DNA of 51,668 nt from Balneolia bacterium. Its GTDB lineage: Bacteria; Bacteroidota; Rhodothermia; Balneolales; Cyclonatronaceae. Each line of letters begins with the position of its first letter. The stretch's first letter is position 1. Of this stretch, positions 36,325-44,752 are shown one piece after another. The position numbers and the translations under genes were made by a program. Location: positions 1-51,668 of the forward strand of contig JAIUMA010000017.1 of assembly GCA_022565795.1 (NCBI GenBank), given 5' to 3'. Under the pieces are notes generated by a model. That model saw only the letters and a program-made list of their open reading frames with translations, was not told where the DNA came from and did no database searches.

Positions 36325-37860
36325 TTAAATCATAGCATAGAGCACGCCTAGCACTCCGATTAGGGCGAGAATGTAGACGATTTTTGCCGGCATGACGCCT
36401 TCATTCTCAGCGGCTTTGCCGAATATTCCAAATACGAGAGGATGGACCAAAAACGGCATGGCAAAGACAAAGGCAATCATTCCTGCGGCTTCCGGACCGA
36501 ACATGCCTTCCTGAATCGCGGCAAAAAGTCCAAAATGTGAAATGGCCGAAGCGTTGGCCATCACGGCATCACCTAGAGACATTCCGGAGATTTCAAGCAG
36601 CAGGAGGCCGCCGAAAACAGCAACAAGCTGCCAGCCTAGCGAAAAAACCATCAAACCACGGATCTCATGGTTTTCCTGTCCCTCTGCATTGCGAAGCATT
36701 ATCATGGCAAAGTAGGTGAGAATGAGTCCTGTTAGTACTACAATTAATGTATAGGAGATGATAAGATTTCCTGCAGTTGCGCTTGCGGCCAGAATTGAGA
36801 ATACAAAAATGTGACCAATGAAGGGAATATTAATCATAATCGGTGCACGAAATGCAGCCTTTTTCCCGAGGTCACCCGCAGTGCAGGCGCCGGTCAGACC
36901 GGAGTGTGACAACGCCCCGGCCATACCCGGTGCAAGATTCCTTATGTGATTGGCCTGGCCGAACCAAATCAGAATAGCCAGACCTCCAAACATCCACAGT
37001 AGCTGACCGAAAAATCCGAATGAGAGAACTGCAGTCATTCCGGAAAGCTGAAATGCCTCGGCTATACGTGATCCGCCAACCATGAAGTTTGCCGCAAGAA
37101 CGATTGGAATACCCGCAAACAGAAGAGAGCGAATCGTGGGGCCGAACTGCCAGCGAACCATAACCATGCCCAGCACAACTGATAATATCATCGCAAAAAA
37201 GATTTCCGGAAGCGCGATGTAGGGTCGAACCCATGCCGCTATGTGGTAGGCAATAATCAGAAGGATGATAATGACCCCTGTTTCATAGATACCTTTTCGA
37301 ATATAAACCGCTTTATTGGTAATCTGAGCACGATGGTCAATGAGGATGATGGAAGCCACCAGGCCTAAATAGCCAATGAGCGGATAGAAATCATCAAGCG
37401 GCATTCCTGAAGCATGGCCAATAAACAGGCGTCTCAAGGCCTCGATACCGGTAAGGATGAAGAAACCGCGAACAAGGAACATGAACTGAGTTGCCTTGGT
37501 GCCAAGGAAAAGCTCCTTGGAAGATTGAATAACCATCTCCTCCGAACTGATTTTCTCATTTGCAATAAGCTTGCGGATTTCCTGTCCGCCCACAAAAAAT
37601 GATGCCATCAGAGCGGTGACCGTTACCCGGCTGGTTAGCTCAATCATGGGAAACTGAGGAAGGCCTGGAGTAGCGAGGCCGGTACTAACCATGATGTAGC
37701 CCATCAAGAGGCCAAACACAACAATTATAAGGATAGGTGAATAGCGCGTTCCTGCAACTACGGTTCGTGAAACCAGAACCATCGTAATTACAAGAAGAAG
37801 AGTAAGCCAATACTGGTTCAGAATGTGAACTATGGCAAAGTTATCATATACAAAGTCCAT
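36325..37860 (-). CDS. Polytopic membrane protein, unrecognised transporter-like
   Basis: 511 residues with roughly 12-13 hydrophobic segments and short loops. A polar central stretch, NHIRNLAPGMAGALSHSGLT followed by GACTAGDLGKKAAFR (about 305-340), is rich in small and polar residues and would suit a re-entrant or substrate-binding loop. There is also a charged cytoplasmic loop around 100-125 (RKLIANEKISSEE). I do not recognise the family; the overall look is of a secondary transporter or channel. It is monocistronic, ATG at 37860, with no neighbouring gene to suggest a substrate. Confidence 0.75.
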   Translation of the reverse strand: MDFVYDNFAIVHILNQYWLTLLLVITMVLVSRTVVAGTRYSPILIIVVFGLLMGYIMVSTGLATPGLPQFPMIELTSRVTVTALMASFFVGGQEIRKLIANEKISSEEMVIQSSKELFLGTKATQFMFLVRGFFILTGIEALRRLFIGHASGMPLDDFYPLIGYLGLVASIILIDHRAQITNKAVYIRKGIYETGVIIILLIIAYHIAAWVRPYIALPEIFFAMILSVVLGMVMVRWQFGPTIRSLLFAGIPIVLAANFMVGGSRIAEAFQLSGMTAVLSFGFFGQLLWMFGGLAILIWFGQANHIRNLAPGMAGALSHSGLTGACTAGDLGKKAAFRAPIMINIPFIGHIFVFSILAASATAGNLIISYTLIVVLTGLILTYFAMIMLRNAEGQENHEIRGLMVFSLGWQLVAVFGGLLLLEISGMSLGDAVMANASAISHFGLFAAIQEGMFGPEAAGMIAFVFAMPFLVHPLVFGIFGKAAENEGVMPAKIVYILALIGVLGVLYAMI

Positions 37861-38216
37861 AAAAAATAAGCACGTAGAATGCCGCCGCTTCCGACGGGCT
37901 GAAATAAATAGTTAAAGCACAATTGCTGGGCATCTGCTGAAAAAACATCAAAATAATATATGTGCCCGAACGCGCCTTAAAGTACGGATTTGGCTGATGA
38001 ATAACTATATGGAGATGACAGAGGCGGACTTAGTCGGTTTTTTGTATTCAGATTTCAGTACAGCGTATTGAATCACTACCGTGTTAGGTTAAACAGTATA
38101 CCTTAGAGCCTGATTACTTTGTAATAATTTCAGTGTTGAAATATCTGCACACATTACACGGGTGAAACCCTTATTTTAGCCGGGAAATTAAACAGTAACT
38201 GCAGAGAAGGTTAGAT
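37861..38216. other. Divergent intergenic region
   Basis: 356 bp between the divergent membrane-protein and glycosyltransferase genes. No ORF or strong palindrome is visible. AGAAGG at 38205-38210, six bases before the TTG start at 38217, is one of the few good Shine-Dalgarno-like sites in the window and supports that start. Confidence 0.5.
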
Positions 38217-39164
38217 TTGGAAAAAGTTAGCGTGGTAGTGCCACTGCTCGATGAGGTCGAGTCGCTTGAGGAGCTCCACAACAGAATTATTGACGCACTA
38301 AAAGGCCGGTTTGAGCCGGAAATTGTCTTTGTAGACGATGGCTCCCGAGACGGATCGTGGGATGTTATTCAGAAGCTTTCCGCTCAGCACAGCTACGTGA
38401 AAGGCATACGTTTCCGCAGAAATTATGGCAAAAGCACTGCGCTGCACCATGGTTTTGCGGAGGCAACCGGAAACTATGTGGCAACCATGGACGCCGATTT
38501 ACAGGATGATCCCTTCGAGGTGCCACAAATGATTGATCAGCTGAAAGCTGAGGGGCTCGATCTTGTATCCGGCTGGAAGCAAAACCGGAAGGACCCCATA
38601 ACAAAAACAGTGCCTTCACGCTTTTTCAATTTCGTTACCCGCGTAGTTACCGGAATTCAGCTTCATGATTTCAATTGTGGGCTTAAGGTTTACAGGCGGG
38701 AGGTGATAGAGCGTATCGAGCTCTATGGAGAGAGGCATCGATATATTCCGCTCCTGGCCAACTGGGAAGGGTATCATAAAATCGGGGAGAAACAGGTAAA
38801 GCATCAGGAGCGGAAGTACGGGAAGTCGAAGTTTGGGATTTCAAGGTTTGTTAACGGCTTCCTGGATCTCATCACGCTGCTATTTGTGAACTACTACCGG
38901 CAGCGTCCGATGCACTTTTTTGGCACGGCCGGCGTGTTCTCGATTTTGCTCGGCTCGCTCATTACGGCTTATTTGGTGTTCATGCGGGTATTTTATAATG
39001 AGTTTCTTTCGCGAAGACCGTTGCTGCTGTTCGGTATTCTGCTCATTCTCATCGGATTCCAGTTTTTCTCCATTGGTCTGTTTGGCGAAATGATGGTTCG
39101 CCATCGAAGAGATTCTCAATCGGTAAACATAAGCGGAAAAGTGAATATTACAGAGGTGAAATGA
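38217..39164 (+). CDS. Family 2 glycosyltransferase, polyprenyl-phosphate sugar synthase type
   Basis: 315 residues. An N-terminal GT-A domain (VVVPLLDEVESLEEL, VDDGS at 39-43, DADLQDD at 92-98 for metal/NDP-sugar binding) is followed by two membrane segments (about 233-257 and 268-292). This is the plan of dolichyl- or undecaprenyl-phosphate glycosyltransferases (GtrB/ArnC/DPM1 group), which load a sugar onto polyprenyl phosphate at the inner membrane. The sugar is unknown. The start is TTG at 38217, well placed after AGAAGG. It overlaps the methyltransferase gene by four bases (ATGA), indicating translational coupling. Confidence 0.92.
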   Translation: MEKVSVVVPLLDEVESLEELHNRIIDALKGRFEPEIVFVDDGSRDGSWDVIQKLSAQHSYVKGIRFRRNYGKSTALHHGFAEATGNYVATMDADLQDDPFEVPQMIDQLKAEGLDLVSGWKQNRKDPITKTVPSRFFNFVTRVVTGIQLHDFNCGLKVYRREVIERIELYGERHRYIPLLANWEGYHKIGEKQVKHQERKYGKSKFGISRFVNGFLDLITLLFVNYYRQRPMHFFGTAGVFSILLGSLITAYLVFMRVFYNEFLSRRPLLLFGILLILIGFQFFSIGLFGEMMVRHRRDSQSVNISGKVNITEVK

Positions 39165-39976
39165 GTCAGATTGCCTACGACCCGGTCAAGGACAAGCTGG
39201 CCGTTTATGTAAGAAAGAATCGTTTCCTCCGGACGCTGTTCTACATCACGCTTGACCTTTTTTTTCTTCGCAGCTGGTATGTAAGAAGAAAAGTACGTCA
39301 GTTATTTTCCGGTGAAAAGCGCCCCCTTAGGATTCTGGATGCAGGAAACGGATTCGGACAGTATGATCGCTTCCTCCTCAAAAAAATGTCGGCCGGGCAC
39401 ATACTCGCCGTGGATGTGAAAGAAGACTATCTCGAAGACTGCCGCTACTACTTCAGGGATGAGATTGAAAAGGGCCGCATTACATTCGAAAAGCAGGATT
39501 TACTTGAATTCACTGCAGACGGTTATGACTTCGTTCTCTGTGTAGACGTTCTTGAGCATATACACGAAGACGTAAAGGTGATGCGCAATATGCGTGAGAG
39601 CCTGAAACCGGGCGGGTATTTCCTTATGCATTCCCCTTCCCATCTGGCCGAGGATGATGCCGACGGTGACGAGTTCTTTGTCGATGAACACGCCCGCGCA
39701 GGTTATTCCAATCAGGAATTACGCTCCAAGTTCAAACAGGCGGGACTTAAGCCGGTAGAGATCCGGTACAGCTACGGGCGCTTTGGCCATACAGCATGGG
39801 TAATGATGATTAAGTGGCCGATGCTATTGCTCAATAAGCTTGGCTTTTGGGCCGTTTTGCTGCTCCCGGTTTGGTACGCCATCACCCTAATACCGTCGTT
39901 ATTGCTTAACTGGATTGATCTTCGCGTTTCTAACGTCGAAGGGACAGGTATTCTTGGACTGGCGCAAAAACCGTAG
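39161..39976 (+). CDS. Class I SAM-dependent methyltransferase, membrane-associated
   Basis: 271 residues. SAM-binding motif I is RILDAGNGFGQYD (57-69), with the acidic end of strand 2 in LAVDVKED and the motif FVLCVDVLEHIHEDV following. A hydrophobic segment near the C-terminus (about 222-247, LGFWAVLLLPVWYAITLIPS) may attach it to the membrane. The 4-bp overlap with the glycosyltransferase links the two, suggesting that it methylates a lipid-linked glycan or a related lipid. The substrate is inference only. Confidence 0.88.
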   Translation: MSQIAYDPVKDKLAVYVRKNRFLRTLFYITLDLFFLRSWYVRRKVRQLFSGEKRPLRILDAGNGFGQYDRFLLKKMSAGHILAVDVKEDYLEDCRYYFRDEIEKGRITFEKQDLLEFTADGYDFVLCVDVLEHIHEDVKVMRNMRESLKPGGYFLMHSPSHLAEDDADGDEFFVDEHARAGYSNQELRSKFKQAGLKPVEIRYSYGRFGHTAWVMMIKWPMLLLNKLGFWAVLLLPVWYAITLIPSLLLNWIDLRVSNVEGTGILGLAQKP

Positions 39977-40019
39977 ATGAGAAGTGGCTCATTGTAAAAT
40001 ATTGGTAAACACAATAAAG

Positions 40020-40088
40020 TTGCATTTACCGGGTTGTTGTAACCAAGTTGCATTTGTATATTTTGTTCATGCAACAGTATTGCATTTA
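40020..40088 (+). promoter_or_regulatory. Palindrome and TTGCATTT repeats upstream of the lipoprotein/TonB receptor locus
   Basis: TTGCATTTA/G occurs three times (40020-40028, 40048-40056, 40080-40088). ATGCAA (40069-40074) with TTGCAT (40080-40085) makes a perfect inverted repeat with a 5-nt spacer. Its geometry is like boxes of Fur-family regulators such as Zur or Nur. TATTTTG at 40059-40065 resembles the Bacteroidota -7 element. The whole set lies 55-125 bp before the first lipoprotein ATG. Confidence 0.5.
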
Positions 40089-40143
40089 TGCTAAAGGTTA
40101 ATCCTGAATTGCTTTCTACTAACTAAATAAACCTAACTTACCA

Positions 40144-40872
40144 ATGCTTAACAGAATTACAATAACCCTCCTCATAGTGATTTCCGCTGCCTTATTAACG
40201 TGGTCGTGCAGCGACAGCTCAAGTTCATCGGTTGATCCGGATCCGGAAATTGTTGGCTTCCTCATCGAAGAGCAAGGCGTAGAAATTGTTCGTTATGAAA
40301 GCGGAAGCTATACATTCAATGCCAACTATCCTGAATACGTTGTAGACAACGAGTTCATGCTTAGTACTTCACATCTGGGCGGAAATCTGGTTCGTACTTC
40401 TGCTGAAGAAGAGGAAATAGGCGGTCGCCGTTATTTCACACCATCCGTAACTATTCGCTTTATTATGGATGATGGCGCTGTCGTAGATTTGCCGGAAGAG
40501 AGAACGGAAGGCGGAACAGGTCCTGATATTAATCCTGAAGGTTTCTATCGCCTGAACGTTGAATGGACCGATCCGGCAGATATCCGCGGTGCAAACATTG
40601 AGCAGCACGGTAGTGATGGCTCCTGGATGTTTCACATTCGTGCAGATTATGTAGGCAGCGCAGGTTTAATTTTCCGTGTGGATCGTTGCGGCGGCGAGCG
40701 TGAGCTTGAAGCTGTTCCGGGTGAAAACCATCGTCAGGATCAGATCCGTATTTGCTCTGTGGAAGAAGAGACGGTATTCCGTGCTTCAGCTCCGATGCCG
40801 ATAGCAATAGACAGCTACGACCTGGCAGAGCAGGGAAAATATCCGCACAACAGACACGAGCGTCAGCGTTAA
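40144..40872 (+). CDS. Outer-surface or periplasmic lipoprotein, unknown function
   Basis: 242 residues. Signal peptide with lipobox LTWSC (Cys22), then a Ser-rich linker DSSSSSVDPDP. The mature domain is beta-rich; GFLIEEQGVEIVRYESGSYT and NYPEYVVDNEFMLSTSHLGG correspond to GFQLLLGDDVLVEYFQREYL and NFPEFVHNGEALLLSSENIS of the next protein, so the two are paralogues. The end is His/Arg-rich (PHNRHERQR) and two Cys occur in DRCGGER and IRICSVE. Position ahead of a ZnuD-like receptor suggests a role in binding the imported ligand, perhaps a metal; that is inference from context. Confidence 0.8.
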   Translation: MLNRITITLLIVISAALLTWSCSDSSSSSVDPDPEIVGFLIEEQGVEIVRYESGSYTFNANYPEYVVDNEFMLSTSHLGGNLVRTSAEEEEIGGRRYFTPSVTIRFIMDDGAVVDLPEERTEGGTGPDINPEGFYRLNVEWTDPADIRGANIEQHGSDGSWMFHIRADYVGSAGLIFRVDRCGGERELEAVPGENHRQDQIRICSVEEETVFRASAPMPIAIDSYDLAEQGKYPHNRHERQR

Positions 40873-40926
40873 TACTACGTAGTCGCAGGGCTTAAACGTT
40901 ATAATTGCAAAAAAACCAGCAAAAAA

Positions 40927-41514
40927 ATGACCTCAACCACTGTAAAAGCAGTAGTTCTAATGCTGGGATTTGTTTTCGCAGGCCTCTTTCTGAAGGCCTG
41001 CGAAAATAACCCCGCGAGCAGTACCGATTCTGAACATGCACCAGCTATTGGATTTCAGCTCTTACTGGGTGATGATGTTCTTGTTGAGTACTTTCAGCGA
41101 GAATATCTGTTCGACCCGGAAGGCAATTTTCCGGAGTTTGTTCACAACGGAGAAGCACTGCTGCTCTCATCAGAAAATATATCCGGCGATATGCTGCGTG
41201 ATGTTCGGGTGAGATGGATGGACAGAGACCGGGTCGTTTTTGATCTTGCCGAATTTGGTGAAGAGTCTGGTGGCACGGCTGGCGGTCCCGGAGATTACGA
41301 ACTCCGCTTTGAGTATTTGCTACCCGACGGCAGCCGGGACGTACAGCCCGAAAATGAACGTCCTCTGGAATTTATCTACGACCGTGATTCATCAACCTGG
41401 ACTTTCGATATTTCACTAATTCAAAGCGGTGGATCTGAAGTCCGGATTAACCTGTTCCACTTAGATCACGATGATTTAAGATCCGTTCCTATGCCTGTAG
41501 TTGTAGAAATGTAG
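40927..41514 (+). CDS. Lipoprotein paralogue, unknown function
   Basis: 195 residues. Lipobox LFLKAC (Cys25), short linker ENNPASSTDSEH, then a beta-rich domain paralogous to the preceding lipoprotein (about 28% identity by eye over the first 60 mature residues). The last strand region, INLFHLDHDDLRSVPMPVVV, contains His and Asp that could bind a cation. It starts 54 bp after its paralogue; the ATG is preceded by a run of A. It is followed after 131 bp by the TonB receptor gene, and the three genes probably act together. Confidence 0.8.
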   Translation: MTSTTVKAVVLMLGFVFAGLFLKACENNPASSTDSEHAPAIGFQLLLGDDVLVEYFQREYLFDPEGNFPEFVHNGEALLLSSENISGDMLRDVRVRWMDRDRVVFDLAEFGEESGGTAGGPGDYELRFEYLLPDGSRDVQPENERPLEFIYDRDSSTWTFDISLIQSGGSEVRINLFHLDHDDLRSVPMPVVVEM

Positions 41515-41645
41515 GCTTCGGTAAGGGAATGTTTTCATGTTCAAAGCCTTCTTTTAATTGGTTGAACAAATAAGTTATATTCACTGGGCGAAATTTTCTG
41601 AGTTTTGCTCCGGTTAACATAACTCAACATCTCATATATATTCTA

Positions 41646-44012
41646 TTGAGCGTTTTTATTATCCCAAAGGGACAAAGGACTAAAAAGGTATTACAACCAA
41701 AGCTGCTTTATTTTAATAGAGTGGCTTTTGCTGTTCTGGTCCTTTTATGGCTGGCTCCGTGGGGGGAGCCCTCCGTGGTTTATGCAAATGATGCCGATAA
41801 AACTGAGTCTTCCCGAGGTGTGGTAAAAGGTACAGTAATTAATATTGATGAAGACAGCCCCGTCTCAAACGCAGCTATACTCATTGAGGAGCTCGATCGC
41901 GGTACCGTAAGCCACAGAAATGGTGATTTTCAGTTTAGAAATGTTCCGGCAGGTACTTATTTATTAAGGGTACAGCACGTCGGGTATGATACAGGCTATC
42001 AGCAGATTACCGTAACCGCTGGTGACACCACCTTTGTGGAAATAGGCTTGAGGCGTGGCGTAATTCGCTCAGCAGATGTGGTTGTAAGAGACCACTACAT
42101 GCGCGACGACGAGACAACCGGTGTCGAAAGGGTGTTAACCGGAAGACAGCTCAGGCAACAGCTTGGTCAGACCATAGCCGAGACGCTGGAAGATGAGCCG
42201 GGACTTGCACAAAGAAGCATGGGACCCGCACCGGCCCGCCCTGTGCTTCGCGGATTAGGCGGCGACAGGCTGCTAATACTTGAAGACGGCGGAAGAACAG
42301 GAGACCTGTCGGCTACTGCTGCTGACCACGCGCTCGCCATCGAGCCAATGACGGCTGAGCACATTGAGTTAATCAGAGGGCCATCAGCATTGGTGCATGG
42401 TTCTAATACCTTAGGTGGTGTGATTAACGTGATAAGAGGACAAATTCCGATGGATCATCCCGATCATATACACGCCAGCGGCACGCTTCAGGGTCAGTCG
42501 GTTAACAACGGAGTTGCGGGAGGACTAAGGGCATTTGGCCCGATTAGCAGTTCCCTGGCCTACAGAGTGGATGGAAGTGTACGAACCAGCGGAGATATGA
42601 ACACGCCTGAAGGCCGTTTAGGTAACACGGGCATCACAACGCTGAACGCTTCAGCAGGAGTTAGCTATATCCGTGAGTGGGGTATGGTGGGTGTATCAGG
42701 CAACATTCTGGATACCAAATACGGTGTGCCAGGGGGAATTGGAATTGCTGATGCGCATCCTAATGGTGTTGATATCGAAATGTTCCGCCGATACGCGGAA
42801 TTTCGCAGCCGGGTGAATTTTGGACAAGGCTTTTTCCGCAGGCTGGATACCGACGCGACCTACTCGTTCTACAAGCACGATGAGCTGGAGAAGCCAGATT
42901 TTGAAACCAACAGAAGAATTGTCGGTTCGTCTTTTGGTGTGCTTACTACCAATGTTAAGTCACACCTGCATCACAACAGTTTTGGAATTATCGATAAAGG
43001 ACTCATCGGAATATGGGGAGAGCACCGTGATTATGCATCTGGAGCATTTTCTCAAACGCCGGAAACCATAGAGCAGGCCTTTGCAATTTACTCGTTTCAG
43101 GAGGCCAACCCCGGAAACTGGAACCTGCAAGCAGCGCTCAGATTCGACCACAGAACTATTCAGCCACAGGAAGAGCGACTTTCAATACTTATTGGTGATA
43201 TAAGGGAGCGCTCATTCAGCGGCGTTTCAGCTTCTGCCAGAGTTGCATACTTATGGCAGAACAGAATCAAGACCGGCCTCACGGTCATGCGCTCGTTCAG
43301 GGCTCCGGGTATTGAGGAGCTCTACTCTGAAGGGCCTCATCTTGCGAACTTTTCGTATGAAAAAGGAAATCCTGACCTCAATTCAGAAAGCGGGTTCGGC
43401 AGCGAGCTTTTTGTAGATGCCAACTTCAGCAGAGGAAGCATCCGGGCAGCCGTTTACAGAAATCAGATGAACAACTTCATTTTTCCAAGAAATACTGATC
43501 AACGGGCTACCCGCAGAGACGACCTGAACGTTTACAGATACAGCGAGGAACGAGTGCTTATGACCGGCCTTGAATTGAGCGGTAATTTCCGAATTGCTCC
43601 TTCCTGGCAGGTTTCAGGTTCTGTGAATGCCGTTCGCGGTGATTTCATCGCTGACGGAGATTCGTACCCTTTAGCACGATTCGGAAGCTCTGAAATAGCT
43701 GTTCCAATGATGCCCCCGCTCTCGGGTAGGTTAAACGTAGAATGGAGCCGTAACTACCTTGCGTTGGGAGGAACAACCCGCTTTGCCGGTGCTCAGAATC
43801 GACTCGATGAATTTGAAGAACGCACGGCCGGATATATGCTTTTTGATGCCTACGCCCAATACAGCATCACTACAGGCTCCACGCTGCACACCTTTACGCT
43901 GAACGTGGAAAATATTGCCAACACCACCTATAGAAATCACCTGTCACGGATAAAGGAAATTTACCCTGAGCCCGGAACTAACGTTAGTCTGCTTTATCGT
44001 TTTTACTTTTAA
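41646..44012 (+). CDS. TonB-dependent receptor, ZnuD-like (probable metal uptake)
   Basis: 788-residue outer-membrane receptor. Signal segment about 26-48 (cleavage near VVYA-ND), carboxypeptidase-like domain (about 58-140, GTVINIDEDSPVSNAAILIE), plug (about 160-265) with RPVLRGLGGDRLLILEDGGR and IELIRGPSALVHGSNTLGGV, then a 22-strand-type barrel ending in LLYRFYF. The plug wording is close to zinc receptor ZnuD, and the His/Asp-rich PMDHPDHIHA just after it (268-277) fits metal binding. The substrate is therefore probably zinc or another transition metal; not proven. The only in-frame start before the signal is TTG at 41646; no ATG is available. It is the last gene of the lipoprotein locus. 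Confidence 0.88.
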   Translation: MSVFIIPKGQRTKKVLQPKLLYFNRVAFAVLVLLWLAPWGEPSVVYANDADKTESSRGVVKGTVINIDEDSPVSNAAILIEELDRGTVSHRNGDFQFRNVPAGTYLLRVQHVGYDTGYQQITVTAGDTTFVEIGLRRGVIRSADVVVRDHYMRDDETTGVERVLTGRQLRQQLGQTIAETLEDEPGLAQRSMGPAPARPVLRGLGGDRLLILEDGGRTGDLSATAADHALAIEPMTAEHIELIRGPSALVHGSNTLGGVINVIRGQIPMDHPDHIHASGTLQGQSVNNGVAGGLRAFGPISSSLAYRVDGSVRTSGDMNTPEGRLGNTGITTLNASAGVSYIREWGMVGVSGNILDTKYGVPGGIGIADAHPNGVDIEMFRRYAEFRSRVNFGQGFFRRLDTDATYSFYKHDELEKPDFETNRRIVGSSFGVLTTNVKSHLHHNSFGIIDKGLIGIWGEHRDYASGAFSQTPETIEQAFAIYSFQEANPGNWNLQAALRFDHRTIQPQEERLSILIGDIRERSFSGVSASARVAYLWQNRIKTGLTVMRSFRAPGIEELYSEGPHLANFSYEKGNPDLNSESGFGSELFVDANFSRGSIRAAVYRNQMNNFIFPRNTDQRATRRDDLNVYRYSEERVLMTGLELSGNFRIAPSWQVSGSVNAVRGDFIADGDSYPLARFGSSEIAVPMMPPLSGRLNVEWSRNYLALGGTTRFAGAQNRLDEFEERTAGYMLFDAYAQYSITTGSTLHTFTLNVENIANTTYRNHLSRIKEIYPEPGTNVSLLYRFYF

Positions 44013-44046
44013 TTAATACTGGCCAATCAGCATTAGATAGTGCCGA

Positions 44047-44400
44047 TTAATCGCCGTTATTTTCTCTGTCTTGCTGTATTCTGTGCGCAATCCCGGCAGT
44101 TGCTTCCACATCCATCACAAAAGCAATGCCATGTCCGGGTTCGTTGAGGTCTGTGTTTTTGACAATCTCTTCAAGCACATGATCGGCGCGTTCTGCCGTC
44201 ACAAGCGTTAGAACAATCTCTTTTTCAGGCTCGATAAGCATAGAAAACAGTTTTGCCTTTTCACGGATACCGGTGCCGCGGCCGTAAATAATGGTTCCGC
44301 CTTCAGCGCCGGCTTTTTTTGAGGCCTCAACGACTTTATCGCATGAGCCCTTATCGATGATTGTTACAATCAGTTTAAATTTTTCTGAAGTGTCGACCAT
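44047..44400 (-). CDS. PII-like signalling protein B
   Basis: 117 residues with the ferredoxin-like fold of the PII (GlnB/GlnK) superfamily: KFKLIVTIIDKGSCDKVVEA, then AGAEGGTIIYGRGTG in place of the start of the T-loop, and EPGHGIAFVMDVEATAGI corresponding to the B-loop and final strand. The T-loop is shorter than in GlnB and lacks its uridylylated YRGAEY segment, so glutamine-type control through uridylylation is unlikely. It is the last gene of an operon, 2 bp after a second PII-like gene, behind a DUF1538 transporter-like gene. It likely binds a nucleotide and regulates that membrane protein. A Cys at residue 20 is not shared by its paralogue. Confidence 0.88.
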   Translation of the reverse strand: MVDTSEKFKLIVTIIDKGSCDKVVEASKKAGAEGGTIIYGRGTGIREKAKLFSMLIEPEKEIVLTLVTAERADHVLEEIVKNTDLNEPGHGIAFVMDVEATAGIAHRIQQDRENNGD

Positions 44401-44402
44401 AA

Positions 44403-44744
44403 TTATTCGGCTTGGTTAAGTAAGTGTGCGATTCCTGCTGCTTTGCTCACGTCGAGCAGAAAAGCAATGCCCTGGCCCGGCTCGTCCAGACTTGCCTCAT
44501 CGTTTATGCGATGTAGCATTTTATAGGCCATCTCTTCCTCAACGAGGCTAAAAATAATGTCTTTTTCGGGATCGAATGTGAATCCAAAAAAGGAACCAGC
44601 AGACTCCATACGCGTACCCAGTCCGGGGATGATTGTCCCACCCTGGCAGCCAGCCTGCTTGGTTTTTGCAACCAAATCTGAGCCTTTGCCTTTGTCTACA
44701 ATGGTTATTAGAAGCTTATGTGGCTTTGAAACGCAGTCAGTCAT
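44403..44744 (-). CDS. PII-like signalling protein A
   Basis: 113 residues, same fold as its downstream neighbour: KLLITIVDKGKGSDLVAKTK, GCQGGTIIPGLGTR, and EPGQGIAFLLDVSKAAGI at the B-loop position. The T-loop region (MESAGSFFGFTFDPEKD) differs strongly from that of the paralogue (IREKAKLFSMLIEPEKE), suggesting that the two PII proteins contact different surfaces or report different ligands, possibly as a heterotrimer. It begins 8 bp after the DUF1538 gene ends and ends 2 bp before the next gene, consistent with translational coupling. No uridylylation tyrosine is seen. Confidence 0.88.
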   Translation of the reverse strand: MTDCVSKPHKLLITIVDKGKGSDLVAKTKQAGCQGGTIIPGLGTRMESAGSFFGFTFDPEKDIIFSLVEEEMAYKMLHRINDEASLDEPGQGIAFLLDVSKAAGIAHLLNQAE

Positions 44745-44752
44745 AATCAGAA

